The notes under the pieces: model-generated
Databases searched by the model: none
Told to the model about the DNA's origin: nothing
The model's input: only the letters and a program-made list of their open reading frames with translations
In this document: in pieces, positions 12,601 through 23,355 of the stretch
Position numbering within the stretch: position 1 is the first letter of the stretch
How the letters are laid out: every line of letters begins with the position of its first letter
Translations under genes and position numbers: made by a program
From: Papilionanthe hookeriana x Papilionanthe teres
Lineage: Eukaryota > Streptophyta > Magnoliopsida > Asparagales > Orchidaceae
Assembly: GCA_022702705.1 (NCBI GenBank)
Contig: CM040426.1
Span: 80,065,877-80,129,876, forward strand
Length of the DNA stretch: 64,000 nt
Direction: 5' to 3'

Positions 12601-15600
12601 TCGTATGTGGCACTCACAACGCAACCCTTTTATGACATGCTTAGCATGGCGAACGGTACTCGTGCATGTTCTTCTTAGCGTGGCGAGGAAAACTCATAGG
12701 CGAAACGTACGATGTGACACAAAAATACTTTCTTGTGAGGTGTTGCCTGCATATACCCCATGCACACCTTTCTTGGCGTAGTGGGTTTCAAAAATTCGGT
12801 TGCGGTATCTCACAACACCGACCATGCACGCCTTTCTTAGTGTAGTGGGCAGGCTTCGACTTCCGATGCAGCCCGCCAACAAGGGACGACGCCGAGAGTC
12901 TGACGAAAAGCTGTCAGAATTTGATCGGAATGCCGGTCATAAAAGAACAACAAAATTGAGTTTGCTTGGACCAAAATACAATCTGAAATGAAAGTTCCTA
13001 AGCTACATATTAAAAACTAAAATGATTACTTAAATAATCTTAGAAGATAGAATTATCTATAAATAGAACCTGGATAAGACCCGCAGGGGACTTGACGACT
13101 CGTCAACAAGCTCGACTAAAACCTGTGGGGGGTCAACTTGATCGCTCAAATGAGAGCTAAGCACGAGAGAGAAACTTGCATAAGACCCGCAAAGAACTTA
13201 ACGACTCCTCAACGAGCTAGAATGAAATTTGTACGAGGTCCACCTAAGCACTCAAATGAGAGTTAAGCATATGAGAGATGCATAATTTCAAATACACCAT
13301 CAAGATCTTTATTCGTCTTCATCACCAACGGATCCACAAACCCAAATATATGAGCGAACATAAGGTGAAATTGAGGCCTCAAATAAAAATATTTGCACTC
13401 ATCTCAATGATAATTTGCACATGCAAATGACTTTTAAAATCTCAAAAAAGTCAGTCAAAATTGACAAATATGAAATTCTTGCATGTGCTCCGACCAACGT
13501 GCTAATTGCTTAATCACAATGTCCGAGAATGTTGTGTGGGTTAAATAATTGTCCAAGCTCAAACTATATGCCTTGAAATGCGTATCAAATCTATGCAAAC
13601 CAACAAATATAAACGCCCACATGTGCTCCTCTAAATATTCAAGCTTATATGTCTGAGAATGTTGCACGAGCAACAGGCTGCATTACCTGTAGGGTGAGGT
13701 CATAAGTCCCACACTTTGGCCAATCTGATCCTCTTCTCTACAAAGAATGGAGTTGACAAGATTAAAGCTCCGCTGAGCTAGTTCGATCATCCTCCTTATA
13801 AGGACTGGAGTTTAAAAAAATAATGCTCTTAATGAAGTTTAAGTAATCAATCTCTTGGCTGTCTTACCTATCATAAGTCCCACATTTTGGCTAATATGAT
13901 CGTCCTTTCTACAGGTAATAGAGTTGACAAGATTGAGCCCAAGCTGAGACACATTCTGATCCTACTCCTCATGAGGTCTGTTGACAGAACCAGTGCTCTT
14001 AGTGAAATATAAATTTCAATAATTCCCCGATGATAGTCATGTTGATCGAAGATTTCAACCAAATGGGCCTATTTGAAAATTATGCTTCAAAATATATTTT
14101 GAATTCAATTATTTCAAACACTAAAATCGATCATCTATAAGTGGGATACAATTCAAAGGTAATCATTTCCCGATGATAGTTGTGTTGATAGTGAATCTCA
14201 ACCGGGGGATCTATTTCCAAAATTAAATCTTAAAATCTATTTTTAAAACTCAATAATATATATACTATGAATCCGATCCTCTGTGAGTGAGACAGAGTCG
14301 ACAAGGTTCAAAGATATCAATTCTCGATGATAGTCGTGTTGATCGAAGATTTCAACCGGAGTGGTTGATTTGAAAATTATACTTCAAAGTCTATTTTAAA
14401 TTTAGTTATTTTAATTATTAACCTTGATCCTCTGTAAGTGGGATAGAGTTGACAAGGGTCAAAGATAAGCGTTTCTCCGATGATGGTTGTGTTGAATGTA
14501 AATCTCAACCAGAAGGGTCAATTTATGAAACTAAATATGTTTTAAATCATAAAAAAATAATATAATATTTAAATAAAGAATTATAACACCTAAAGCTTAA
14601 AGCAAAAATCCATCCACCCTCAGTAAAAATTTGTCGAGGTGGACAAATCTAATACTGACTTGAGCTCACAAAGAGTCAATGTCATATCAAATATACAACA
14701 ACAACAACAAAACCTTAATCCCACTAAGTGGGGTCAGCCACATTAATCTTTTTTCTCCATTATGTCCTATTTAATGTCATATTTTCATTTAATTCTAATA
14801 AATTAAAATCATTCTTTTATACAATAAGCCCAATTCTTCCAAGGTCCACCTTTGTCTTTCTTAACATAAGTCGAATCTAAAACATCTACTCTCCTAATCG
14901 GATCATCAGATGGTCGACTTTAATGTCACCAAACCATCTAAAGCAACTCTCTCTAATTTTGTCCGTCACTGGAGCTACACCAACCATATCATGATATATT
15001 CATTTCCCATCTTGTCTCTAAGTGTAAAGCCGCTCATCTACCTAATCATTCTCATCTCGACAACACAACTTAGTATAATGCTTCTCTTTTAAAGACCAAC
15101 ATTCAGCACCATAGAGCATTGCAGGTCTCTCAACAATCTTATAAATTTTATTTTCAGTCTAAGCGGTTCTTTTCTATCACACAATAGGCCCGGAGTATTC
15201 CTCTAGATAATTCAAATTCAAACACAAATATACTACTAAATTCGAGACAATTCTATGCTAGTAAGGATGTGGCATGAATCCTCTGTCCATGTAGTTCTTG
15301 CCGCCAAATGACACCACAAAGAAGATTTATGAATAAAGCTCTCTAACTGGTTGGTTTGTCGTCAAATGACACCATTCTATTACGATAACGATTGTAGCCT
15401 GTATGTTTCCCAATGGCCTGATTTTCTTTACTATTGAATCATAAGGTCCACTTGGAATAATCCCCTTAAACAAACATTCACCTCAGGTCTACAAGGTCCC
15501 CTTAGGCGAAGCAACTTATGGCTGCTGACAATAATTATTTTATCAGGTTGGGTGGTTGACTACCTCCACTAACTAAGTAGGCCCAAGACCATGACAACCT

Positions 15601-18600
15601 GCGATGACGGCACCATCAGAGCTCAATCGGGTTCGACGTCATTTCCCCCACCATCCGCTTGAGCTCACGGTGATAATTTTTATAATTTTAATTCTCAAAT
15701 CTATTGCTACTATATGCTCAAGTCTGATTAGTGTCTGATGACTAGACTTAATCAAAACTGCTCTCCGGTTATCAGGAGAGGTAATTAACCATAGAAGCTT
15801 GTGCCTATGGGAAATCTCGAACCTCAGATCTTAAAGCACTCAATATGAGAGTGAAATCTCTAGGTGATATCATATTTACTATCTCATCAGCCTTCTGGGT
15901 ACTGTGTTAAGCTCTCGATGAGAGTGGTGTGCTTTTCGAGGAGCCCACGACACAAACTTCAACAATCTAAAAAGCTAGTTTCATCACATTTACAATACAT
16001 GCTGCAAGCTTTTCTTTTGCTTACGATAAGACATAAATTGAGGTGATGTCCCTTTAAAGTCAATTTTATAAATCTTCTGTTTAGTCAAGGTAATCACCTA
16101 TGGAGTCAAACAAATCTGAGTACAAGCTTGTTAAAAGAGCTAAAAATATGTGTTCATGATCAACAAATTTCTTGTAAAGTCAAATAAGAACAAGCAAAAT
16201 CAATAACCATCAAATGCATCAACAAAATTTCTACCTATGACTCAAATATGAAAAAAAAATCATGATTTTCATAGTTTAATGCCCTTGAAAATTCTTAGAA
16301 CTTATATATGTTTTCATGATTACTAAAGCATATTCAATGGTTATAATAAATAAAATGCTAAAGTTAAATAAATAACGTGTGTCTGTGTGGACGGGTGTGC
16401 ATGTAAGCGGGCGTGTGCAAGCATGTGTATATGTGCATGGATATGTACATACACACTTATTCAATAATTATATATATTGAGATTTTATCAAGTTTATCAT
16501 GTTGACTTGTTTAGCAAACAAGTTGGCAAATGTCGTTCAAGCATGGCTCATTTAATTAATAAACGAGCCAAAAATAAACAAATTATCAGGTTCAACATGA
16601 GTTACTTCCGAGAGTTGCTCTGCATTTTACACTATTATTTAGAGGTCGGCTGTGGTTGGTTGGCGCGTATACAAATCCATGCTTTGCACATAAAAATGGA
16701 TGTACCCAATTTTTTAAACATTCTTGGATACATACTTTGGTGATGTGTTGATGTCTGCAGCAAAATTTGGCAGAATTTGTACTGCAATTTATATTTTATC
16801 TTGCTTGAACAAGGTTTGGCAATTGATTTATGATATTATGGTAGGAATATAATGAGTATAAAATTGTCTCCCTTTTAAATTCTGTAGAAGTTCGAAAAAA
16901 AAGAAAGAAGAAGAAAAAAACAGAAAAAATTAAATCCAATCCCTTCCACCAAAAAAAAATAGCTTTACATAACATTTGGGAGGGCGGTTTTACTACGGTG
17001 CGGTCGGGAACCACAGTTTGGGCTATTTGGATTTTGTGGTTAGCGAGGGCATTTCGATAATTCAAATTGAAACGCGGGACGCGTGTTCGACCCGCGGCCC
17101 GCATTCCTTTAATTTATTTTACTCGGCTAATCTTTTGTTTTCGTTCAACGGCTGCCCTCTTGTTCCTCTGCGGCTCCCTCGATGTTATATTGCCCTAATT
17201 TCTCTTATCTCGATCCCCTTGGATCCGTGACTCCGATGGCTAAGTGTTGTTTTTTATTGTCTCTTGTTGGTTGCGGGTGGTTGTTCCGGTGACCCTTACA
17301 TACTTCTCTCTCTCCTCTTTTTGCTTTCACTCGATTTGGTGGTTATATACACCGTGTGCTCTATATAGTGGTTCATTTATTGTGGTAACTTTATATTCTC
17401 TATTTCCCTGTTCTATTCTTCGGCTCGGTTTGGAGGTTGTGTGCATTATGTGTTCTAAGCAGTAGTCCCACTTCTACCTCTCCCCTCCGTTCCGGTAACA
17501 TTTGTCTTATCTATTAGGAGGCTTTATGATTCTGCAAATGCTAATATGCAATGGTTCTCAGTTTGATAGTTGGTTTCTCACACCTGATTTCTCTTTTTGC
17601 TAAGTTTGATAGTTTTCGGTTTGATATGCTCGGTTGATGATTTTGATGCTTCATGTTGCATTCATGATGTACTTGGTTTATGATTTTGATATGCTCAGTT
17701 GTGATACATATCAATTGAGGATATCATGGATGATTTTGATTCTTTTTGTAGCATACATAAAGCTCAGTTGTGATATGTTTGGTTAATGATTTCGATGCTT
17801 TATGTTGATGCTCAGTTTGATGCTTCATGTTGCATCCATGATACTCAGTTTGATGCTTCATGTTGCATCCATGATACTCAGTTTGATGCTTTATATTTTA
17901 TGTTGCATCCATGTTTAAGCTTGCTCGGTTATGTGGCTTTATATTTTATGATGCTAGGTTGGCATCATACAAATGCTTTAGACTTTGGTTGTGAAACGCT
18001 CGATGGTGTTGGTGTTTGCATTTGAGCATTCGAAACACATATGGTGGTGTAATGGTTGTGGATGTGCAGGTGTGTGTAGGTATTTGCTGACTTTTGGTTG
18101 ACGCATTTAGTGTTGTTGGTGAGTAGGTAAGGTGGTGGATGTGTTTGTAGGTGAGGTGGTGGTGGAAGGTGTGCGGTTGTTGGTGATGATGGATGTGTTT
18201 GTGTGGGCGTTGGTGATGGTAGATGTGCTTGTGTGTGGAAAGACAGCTGATGATTTGTGGCATCATTTTTTTGTAACTTTTAGGGATTAAGCTAAATATT
18301 TTTTTTTCATTATATTATCACAATGGTTAAAACCAAAGAGATTGGTTCATCTGTGATGCGGGATAAGGATACAAAGATAATATTTTGCGATATTTACCTC
18401 AAGGAGACTTGTGGGAAATAGGCTGACAACCTATTTAAACAAGAAAAACTAGCAAAAGAGTATGATGCAGTTAAAAAACAAATGGAATCAGCTAAAAATA
18501 ATTGAAAAATCTGAAATAAATTGAAGTGATGATCGACGGATTTATGATGAGATCTGGTAAAACGAACTATTGATAATTCCGAGAAGTGGTGGGCAGAGAG

Positions 18601-21600
18601 ATTGACGGTGAGAATTTTGTAGATGTCCTCTGTTTTTGTCAGTTTTTAAATGTTTTCTAATCTAACATATTATATGAGTTTGTAGGTGATGTCAGCTGCA
18701 AAAAAACTTAAATACAGTGAAATCGATCATGAGCTAGATGAGAAGTTGAATCGTATGTTTGGAGGTGACGTGACAACAGGTAACAATGCACATGCCTCAG
18801 AAATTGGTGGATTCATGCACTAATAACCCTGACCCATCACAAGCAACTCCAGCAGATTACGTAAATTTTAGAGGTAACTCAAGAAATTTACGAGAAAATG
18901 TCGTTGAATTTGTTCTCTATAAAATTATTTGAAGATTCAACCTAAAGAGAGTTTTTCATGACGATGATCGTTGACCTACATTATTTTCATGGAAGCAATG
19001 ACGTTTGAGGATCACTTTTTTTTATTAAATTCTCGTAGGGCATTTCATATTTGTTATTTGTTAATTTACTTTGAACATTTTTATTTGTTTATGATTTTTT
19101 ATGCCGCTTTGAATATTCATGCTGCTTTGGGCATGTTACTTCAGAGTTTTTCATTCCTTATTATGTTTATTATTTACTTCTATAATGTTATTTGCTTATG
19201 TTAGTTATGTCTGTAACCTTATGTGATTGTAGTTAATTCATTGATGCTTATATGTTAGCCACGTCGATACCGAAATACATCAATAACATAGAAGAGTTAG
19301 GAGTTGTTTGGCCAACCAACGAGATTTAGCAATATGTTCAGCATGACACAGATTGTATTCACCGATCTGTTTAAGGGACTACACAGAAACTATGAACTTC
19401 ATAGCTCATCTAGAATGACTTCACGAGAGATATTAGCAATAACCTTCTACATATTATTGAAGAATGAATCAATGCGATGAGCTATGAGTGATTTCAGCAC
19501 ACTTCTGAAATAATTTACAGATACCTCTCAGTAGAGTTGAATGCATTTGTCAATTTTTTCTTCATAAGTCATAAAAGCCAACAGATCCTACATTCAAACG
19601 GACCCCCATAGAGATTTCGTACGATGCACTGTATATATCATACTTTAAAATAATTTCTCCTATTTATTGCATTCAATTTTTATATATCGTAATTACATAA
19701 CGCTTTGTTATCTTTTAGAATTGTATTAGATCAATCAGTGGAACACGCGTTGATGCATGTATTTCGAATAATGAGCGCATTTATCGGTCATTATGAGTCT
19801 CTGATACAGAATGTCATAACAGTATGCGACTTCAATATGTGCTTCATTTTTGTCATGCCCGTTTGGGAGGGCAGTGCACATGACAACAGAATTTTCAAAT
19901 CTGTATCAATAAATAATAAATACAACTTCTCACATCTACCCACAGGTTTGCTTGACACCGAGTTACTCTCCTAATTCTTTTTCCCTTCAACACTAATCAT
20001 TCACATCAAGTAAATACTATTTGGTCTATGTTGTGTATCCATTGCAACGAGAGTATCTCAAGCTCTATCTTAATACAAAATACTATATACATGATTTTGA
20101 GCGAGTCAGCAATGTCACGCAAGACAAGAAAGAAATGCTTAACAAAAGATATTTCTCCTTATGCAGTGTCATTGAAGGGACTTTTGATGTTTGAAAGAAA
20201 AAGTAGGTTATACTTCTTGATATGTCATCTTACTCATTTCTTAAATATATGCAGATTGTGATTGTCACATATACAGTGTCATTGAGGGGACTTTTGGTGT
20301 TTGAAAAAAAAAAAGTAGGTTATACTTCGTGATATGTCATCTTACTCATTTCCTAAATAGATGCAGATTGTGATTTTCACAATTATATTCGGAGTATCTT
20401 TCCTGCAACAACATTGATTTCTGTATAGCAGATAAAGATCATGTACATGTCCCTGCCGATGCATATGAGAACTGTCTTGGACAAAATTTTTCACAAGCCG
20501 AATATGATATTCCTGATACCTGCACTCAATATGGGGGAGATAAGAGAGATGACAGAGTTAAGAAAATAAATTATGGACCCGATAGTTAGAGAATGGAGGG
20601 AATGTTGGTTTTTATTTATGTTAATTGCAATGTTTGTTGAAGACATTCACTGTTTATATTATTTATATTCATTATACATTTGATATTTACTATTTTGGTT
20701 TTTTACGCAAGGTGTATGTATTTTTTCCTTTAGCGTTTTCTTTCTATTTCTTTAGCAGGTTTTGGAGGTCTATAATAAGACGTTTGACCTTATGAGTTCT
20801 TCTCTATGACTTGTATGTCGCTATTGGTTGATGTCACATGTGAAATCCTAATAAAGGCAACCTAATTCCTCTTTTTTTTTCAATAATATGGTTTTTGAGG
20901 TTCTTTTAGATGACCTTTTTTTGTAATGTCTATATGTGACACACACGAGCTTGGTATTGCGTGAGTTAAAGACAACCAAGAATCCACTGTCGATAGTGGT
21001 CAAGCATAGAGAGTATCCCTGGAGGATGGCTTAGACGTTCATTTTAAAAATAATACTATCATATTATTAATTATTGTTTAAAAGTTTATTTCTTACTTTG
21101 GGAGTTATGTAACTCACTGTTAAGTGATGTGTTTATCTTTATTTTGTAATATTTTACACTAAATATTTACTTTTAAAGTATATAACGTACTGGTATGAAC
21201 AATTCTATTGCAAACAATATTACTATACAGGGGCAAAATTGTCATTTGTCCAAAAACAGCTGCAGTGCAGTTTTCAAACTATAAAAATAAACAAAAAGTC
21301 AGATTATCTACAACAGAATCATATGGCAGCTTATTATTAAGCTGCAGCTACCCCAAACAGAGCCTTAACTCAAGATTAGCAGCTCATTCTAGGTTTGTGG
21401 ATTAATTTTATGTCAAGTGTAAAATTGGATGTTGAGCATTCCCTATTCCATGAATTATGACTCGTATGGTTTTCATAAGGCATCCTATGATCCATCAATG
21501 CATCTGGATAGCTTTCTATCCAAGACTCAAAACATTTGGAGTAAAGAACTAGGATCTCTATCTGCAATCCATAATAGCTTCCTGAAGAAAATAATGGATT

Positions 21601-22310
21601 GCTAATCAAGGAAATCTGTCTCCTGAGACATATTAAATCATTATTCAGTCAAATCGCGAGAAAAACAAAAGGAAATCCATCAGGACTCACTTCCGAATTG
21701 GTAAATCAAAAATAAAAAGACCAAGGCAATCATTCTAATGTCCCAAAAATTTATGTCCTCAAACCTTGCCAATCCACTCACTCCTCCAAGAAATCATAAG
21801 AATGCTTATTCGAACGTAATTGATATTACTGAAATACAACAGGATGACACTTCGCAGCTCCACAAACCATACAACCTTGAATATCCAAAATCCAATCCAC
21901 AAACAATAATAATAATGATAATTAAAAAAAAAACCCTAAGAAATCAAAGGGATGTCATTCTAAGAAACATCAAGAACCACTCACGTGTTTGACGACGGCC
22001 CGAGGAGGGGATTCTCCCTGACGGGCTGGAAGGAGAATCTTCCGAGGAAGGAAGCAACACACGATGACGACTTTTTAGGGCAGTCGTTCACAAACATCGT
22101 GATCGCGAACAGGAAGATATTCACCAGAACAAAAGCCGGCACCATCCACGGCCTCCACCGCCGGAACGGCGTGACCTCGCCCGCCTCCACCTCAGACGGC
22201 TGCCGATACGGCGCTGCAGAGCCCATCTCTAAGGGATGGATGGTATTGTCTCCGATCCTCGGCTGGCCCCTAACCTCGATCTCCGATTGGGACGACGACC
22301 TCTTGCCCAT
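6532..22310 (-). CDS. RBL: Rhomboid-like intramembrane serine protease (six exons)
   Basis: Joining 22310-21985, 8532-8369, 7754-7591, 7508-7249, 7173-7047 and 6657-6532 gives a 388-residue protein, close to the length usual for plant RBL1/RBL2-type rhomboids. All introns are GT...AG and all phases match. A soluble N-terminus (1-54) precedes a first membrane segment (about 55-73, PWMVPAFVLVNIFLFA). The rhomboid domain follows: WRLVT and the HxxxN-type motif (HAGVVHILANM) in exon 2, the nucleophile in GASG (Ser194) in exon 3, and the catalytic His in NFAHIGG (His246) in exon 4. The Cys-rich C-terminal tail (CSWCHYLSCVP; LNLTC; ELCSQLC) is typical of this plant group. Such enzymes cleave transmembrane substrates in the secretory pathway; the Golgi is a family-based guess. 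Intron 1 is 13,452 bp. Confidence 0.93.
7047..7173 (-). CDS. RBL: Rhomboid exon 5
   Basis: Acceptor ggtgcag|. It encodes residues 305-347, the end of the last membrane helix (FTVGMIMLFRG) and the Cys/Trp-rich CSWCHYLSCVPTSRW motif, ending in phase 0 at agg|gtatgg. Confidence 0.88.
7249..7508 (-). CDS. RBL: Rhomboid exon 4 (catalytic histidine)
   Basis: Acceptor ctgtag|. It encodes residues 219-304 (LAALLTLVF to ILLIV). PHVDNFAHIGGF holds His246, followed by a GxxxG-type helix (ISGFLLGFVLL), the RPQFGW motif and the last membrane segment. Donor gg|gtgagc. The neighbouring introns are short (82 and 75 bp). Confidence 0.93.
7591..7754 (-). CDS. RBL: Rhomboid exon 3 (catalytic serine)
   Basis: Acceptor ttaacag|. 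It encodes residues 164-218, including SVGASGALFGLLG with the nucleophile Ser194, and ends with YANK before donor |gtacaa. Residue 164 becomes Pro across the junction, where relatives usually have a hydrophobic residue; this is the one unusual point of the model. Confidence 0.9.
8369..8532 (-). CDS. RBL: Rhomboid exon 2
   Basis: The acceptor ccattag| restores codon 109 (Thr). The exon encodes residues 110-163 (LEKMGALDV to LEQEFGF), including the HQGWRLVTCAWLHAG region, and ends at donor c|gtaagt. Confidence 0.93.
11570..11690 (+). repeat. C-rich tandem repeat, about 48-bp unit
   Basis: Two to three imperfect units built on cttctcctcccgaacatcct and caccggcgagcatgccgcc lie within a CT-rich patch (11520-11900) in rhomboid intron 1. 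The 120-residue open frame across it is Pro/Ser-rich, matches nothing I recognise and is most likely composition-driven. Confidence 0.55.
12440..12860 (+). repeat. Tandem repeats, 95-bp and about 65-bp units
   Basis: Three units of about 95 bp start near 12456, 12552 and 12646. Each has the pattern gcggcgagtggaactcgtg, then gcgaggaaaactc, then caatgcgac. A second pair follows at about 12758 and 12822 (ccatgcacacctttcttggc and ccatgcacgcctttcttag). CpG content is high compared with the rest of the intron. Confidence 0.65.
13075..13280 (+). repeat. Two-copy direct repeat, about 105-110 bp
   Basis: The landmarks ataagacccgca, cgactcgtcaac and ctcaaatgagagctaagca each occur twice in the same order. 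The second copy is diverged (ataagacccgca, cgactcctcaac, ctcaaatgagagttaagca). Confidence 0.6.
13690..14540 (+). repeat. Satellite-like repeats with alternating subunits
   Basis: The motif cgatgatagtcgtgttgat recurs near 14027, 14171, 14316 and 14476 (spacing 144-160 bp). Copies 1 and 3 share gatcgaagatttcaacc and a downstream attatacttcaaa. Copies 2 and 4 share aatctcaacc and no gatcgaag. This suggests a dimeric repeat of about 300 bp. Upstream, the motif cataagtcccaca with tggc repeats at about 13700 and 13871. Confidence 0.65.
14695..15180 (-). mobile_element. RTE-like LINE, 5'-truncated 3' end
   Basis: On the minus strand, degenerate coding sequence includes MLYGAECWSLK (near 15120), a motif of the C-terminal part of plant RTE-like LINE polymerases. 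It is followed by remnants of RDEN and SWYGW, then the 3' end aagattaatgtggctgaccc and a (GTT)n tail. Several stops interrupt it. The tail matches the insertion at 61819-61923. Assignment to RTE is from recall of the family motif. Confidence 0.7.
16375..16465 (+). repeat. Degenerate (TG)n microsatellite
   Basis: A GT-rich run with interspersed GC changes (gtgtgtctgtgtggacgggtg). It lies within rhomboid intron 1, between unassigned sequence and Harbinger element A. Confidence 0.6.
17811..17920 (+). repeat. 33-bp tandem repeat
   Basis: About three copies of ctcagtttgatgcttcatgt followed by tgcatccatgata. The unit is 33 bp, so it translates as an 11-residue repeat (HDTQFDASCCI), but the frame is short and lies in the non-coding leader of transposon A. 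Related tgctcagttgtgat-type fragments begin near 17640. Confidence 0.75.
18050..18250 (+). repeat. GT/GGT-rich low-complexity stretch
   Basis: Repeated ggtggtg, gatgtgtttgtg and ggtgatgg motifs give a strongly G/T-biased strand. The apparent His-rich open frame on the other strand is a product of this bias. Confidence 0.6.
18310..18960 (+). pseudogene. Harbinger Myb/SANT-like ORF (element A)
   Basis: Remnants of the DNA-binding accessory ORF of plant PIF/Harbinger elements. They include a KIIFCDI-like start near 18390, EKWWAERL near 18590, and after an intron (about 18597-18690) a second exon with AKKLKYSEID and ELDEKLNRMFGG, closely matching element B. In-frame stops occur in both exons. 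In intact elements this protein works with the transposase in binding the transposon ends. Confidence 0.7.
19255..20440 (+). pseudogene. Harbinger DDE transposase (element A), degenerate
   Basis: The order matches plant Harbinger transposases. An N-terminal helical region (PTRFSNMFSM, then SSRMTSREILAI) lies at 19315-19460. The DDE core holds QNVITVCDFNMCF and WEGSAHDNRIF at 19805-19900. After a short intron come KYYLVYVVYPLQREYLKLY and a C-terminal segment at 20010-20200. Stops and a missing first-Asp region break it. A 110-bp stretch near the C-terminal part is duplicated in tandem (20164-20384). Confidence 0.75.
20164..20384 (+). repeat. 110-bp tandem duplication within transposase A
   Basis: Copies at 20164-20273 and 20274-20384 are about 92-95 percent identical, both starting cagtgtcattga. 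They are more alike than expected for the age of the decayed element, so the duplication came after inactivation. Confidence 0.8.
21985..22310 (-). CDS. RBL: Rhomboid exon 1
   Basis: Start codon at 22310-22308, encoding residues 1-108 plus two bases of codon 109. It carries the acidic/Ser-rich N-terminus, the first membrane segment and the plant-specific motif FLGRFSFQPVRENPLLGPSS. The donor is cac|gtgagt. This exon is clearly more GC-rich than the DNA around it. Confidence 0.92.
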
Positions 22311-22860
22311 TTAACGAATTTATCAACTCTAGTTCATAAGGTGAGCGAATATAACGAAGAAGAAAACGACGAGAAAGCTCGGTCGGATGCAGGAGACCGG
22401 TTCAAATCTCCGGAAGCAAAGATTGGCGAAATTAAGAAGGAAGTGTTCCTTTGCTTGAAGCATAACAAATGGTGAGTCATCATTTATTTTACATTGTTTT
22501 GTTTTTTTAATCATTCATACAGAATTTTTCTCACAAAGATCCCCTCAGACATAGCTAGAATTGTTAAAACATAGCTAGAATTGTTAAAACATTAGATTTC
22601 GAGACGAGTTGAGGTCGGCATAAAAAAAATTCAATCAAAAGTTTGGTTCGTAGCTTCAATCCGATCTCAATCTGAGCTAAAATTCAAAATAATTTTCGAA
22701 CAATATCATAAGTAGGGGTGTTAACGACCCAATTTGGACTTGAGCTGGGGTCACCTCAAAAGAAAGTTCATCGAGAAATTTAGCTCGTAGCTCTGCTCAT
22801 TAATTTCGATTTGATCCAATATTTAAATCAACTTTCAAGCGATTAACCGAACTAAATTCA
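22311..22860 (-). other. Rhomboid upstream region
   Basis: The sequence above the rhomboid start codon should hold the 5' UTR and promoter. I see no clear TATA box at a position I could defend. There is a 19-bp tandem duplication at 22550-22588 (acatagctagaattgttaaa twice). At 22600-22850 there is decayed, direct-repeat-rich sequence resembling hAT-type MITE remnants (aggggtgttaacgaccc). Confidence 0.4.
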
Positions 22861-22861
22861 C

Positions 22862-22896
22862 AGCCATAGCCATAGCCATAGCCATAGCCATAGCCC
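22862..22896 (+). repeat. (CCATAG)n hexamer microsatellite
   Basis: Five perfect tandem copies of ccatag plus partial flanking copies, about 0.55 kb upstream of the rhomboid start codon. Confidence 0.9.
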
Positions 22897-22900
22897 TATT

Positions 22901-23089
22901 ATTTATGAACATGCCTCTCAATTCTTAAGTACTTACATATCTAATATCTAAATTTTACTTTTTAACTATAAAACCGTCAAATCTTTCGTGTCACAATAAC
23001 AATCACATTATTTTAACCATATATGTAAAATTGAAGTTTAGGAATTAAATATATAATTATATAAAAAATGAGTGGTATGCATGTAAATA
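22901..23089. mobile_element. MITE, family M, copy 3
   Basis: About 189 bp, with ends that pair as inverted repeats (left tgcctctcaattctta; right, reversed, gcataccactcat). The internal gtaaaattgaagtttagg matches the copy at 6217. It lies upstream of the rhomboid gene, next to the hexamer repeat. Confidence 0.65.
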
Positions 23090-23193
23090 TTCCTTATTAT
23101 TATTATTTTCCTCCAAGAAATGTCAACTCAATTAGAAGAAATCTGTTTAAGCTTTAACTATTGCTAATTAAATTCAAGAGAATTAGATACAGT

Positions 23194-23333
23194 GGTTCTT
23201 ACCTATTAATCATTTAAAATATTAAATATAACATTTTAACCATATAATATTTTGATTATCTTTTATTACAATCACCCTTTTAAACCCACTTAATATTATA
23301 TTTAATATTTTGATGATTAATATGTAAAAATCC
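23194..23333. mobile_element. Second type of MITE, 140 bp
   Basis: The left arm cttacctattaatcat...aaatattaaatataacattt pairs with the reversed right arm ttacatattaatcatc...aaatattaaatataatatt over about 40 bp. The core is AT-rich and non-coding. It ends about 20 bp before the LTR at 23356. Confidence 0.6.
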
Positions 23334-23355
23334 CTTAACTATTCACATGTCTTAC

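Larger units (their letters stand above)
16968..21364 (+). mobile_element. PIF/Harbinger DNA transposon A, in rhomboid intron 1
   Basis: The right end is clear: the reverse complement begins ggctctgtttgggg and is flanked by TTA (21365-21367), the target typical of this superfamily. A palindrome gcagcttattattaagctgc lies just inside. The left end is inferred at 16968: TTA (16965-16967), then seven bases, then tttggg at the same spacing. A Myb/SANT-like ORF and a DDE transposase follow in the same order as in element B, and the subterminal region ggggcaaaattgtcattt resembles element B's end. The element is about 4.4 kb, is oriented opposite to the rhomboid gene, and all its frames are broken. 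Confidence 0.7.
8533..21984 (-). other. RBL: Rhomboid intron 1 (13.45 kb)
   Basis: This intron is over 20 times longer than any other in the gene. From 8533 to about 11500 it is plain AT-rich sequence with no recognisable element. Beyond that it carries tandem repeats (11570-14540), an RTE-like LINE tail (14695-15180), unassigned sequence (15180-16370) and PIF/Harbinger element A (16968-21364). The splice sites are intact (gtgagt...ccattag). Confidence 0.85.

Noticed and set aside
17946..18266. His-rich 106-codon frame on the minus strand
   Set aside because: It arises from the GT/GGT-rich stretch and lies in the leader of a DNA transposon.
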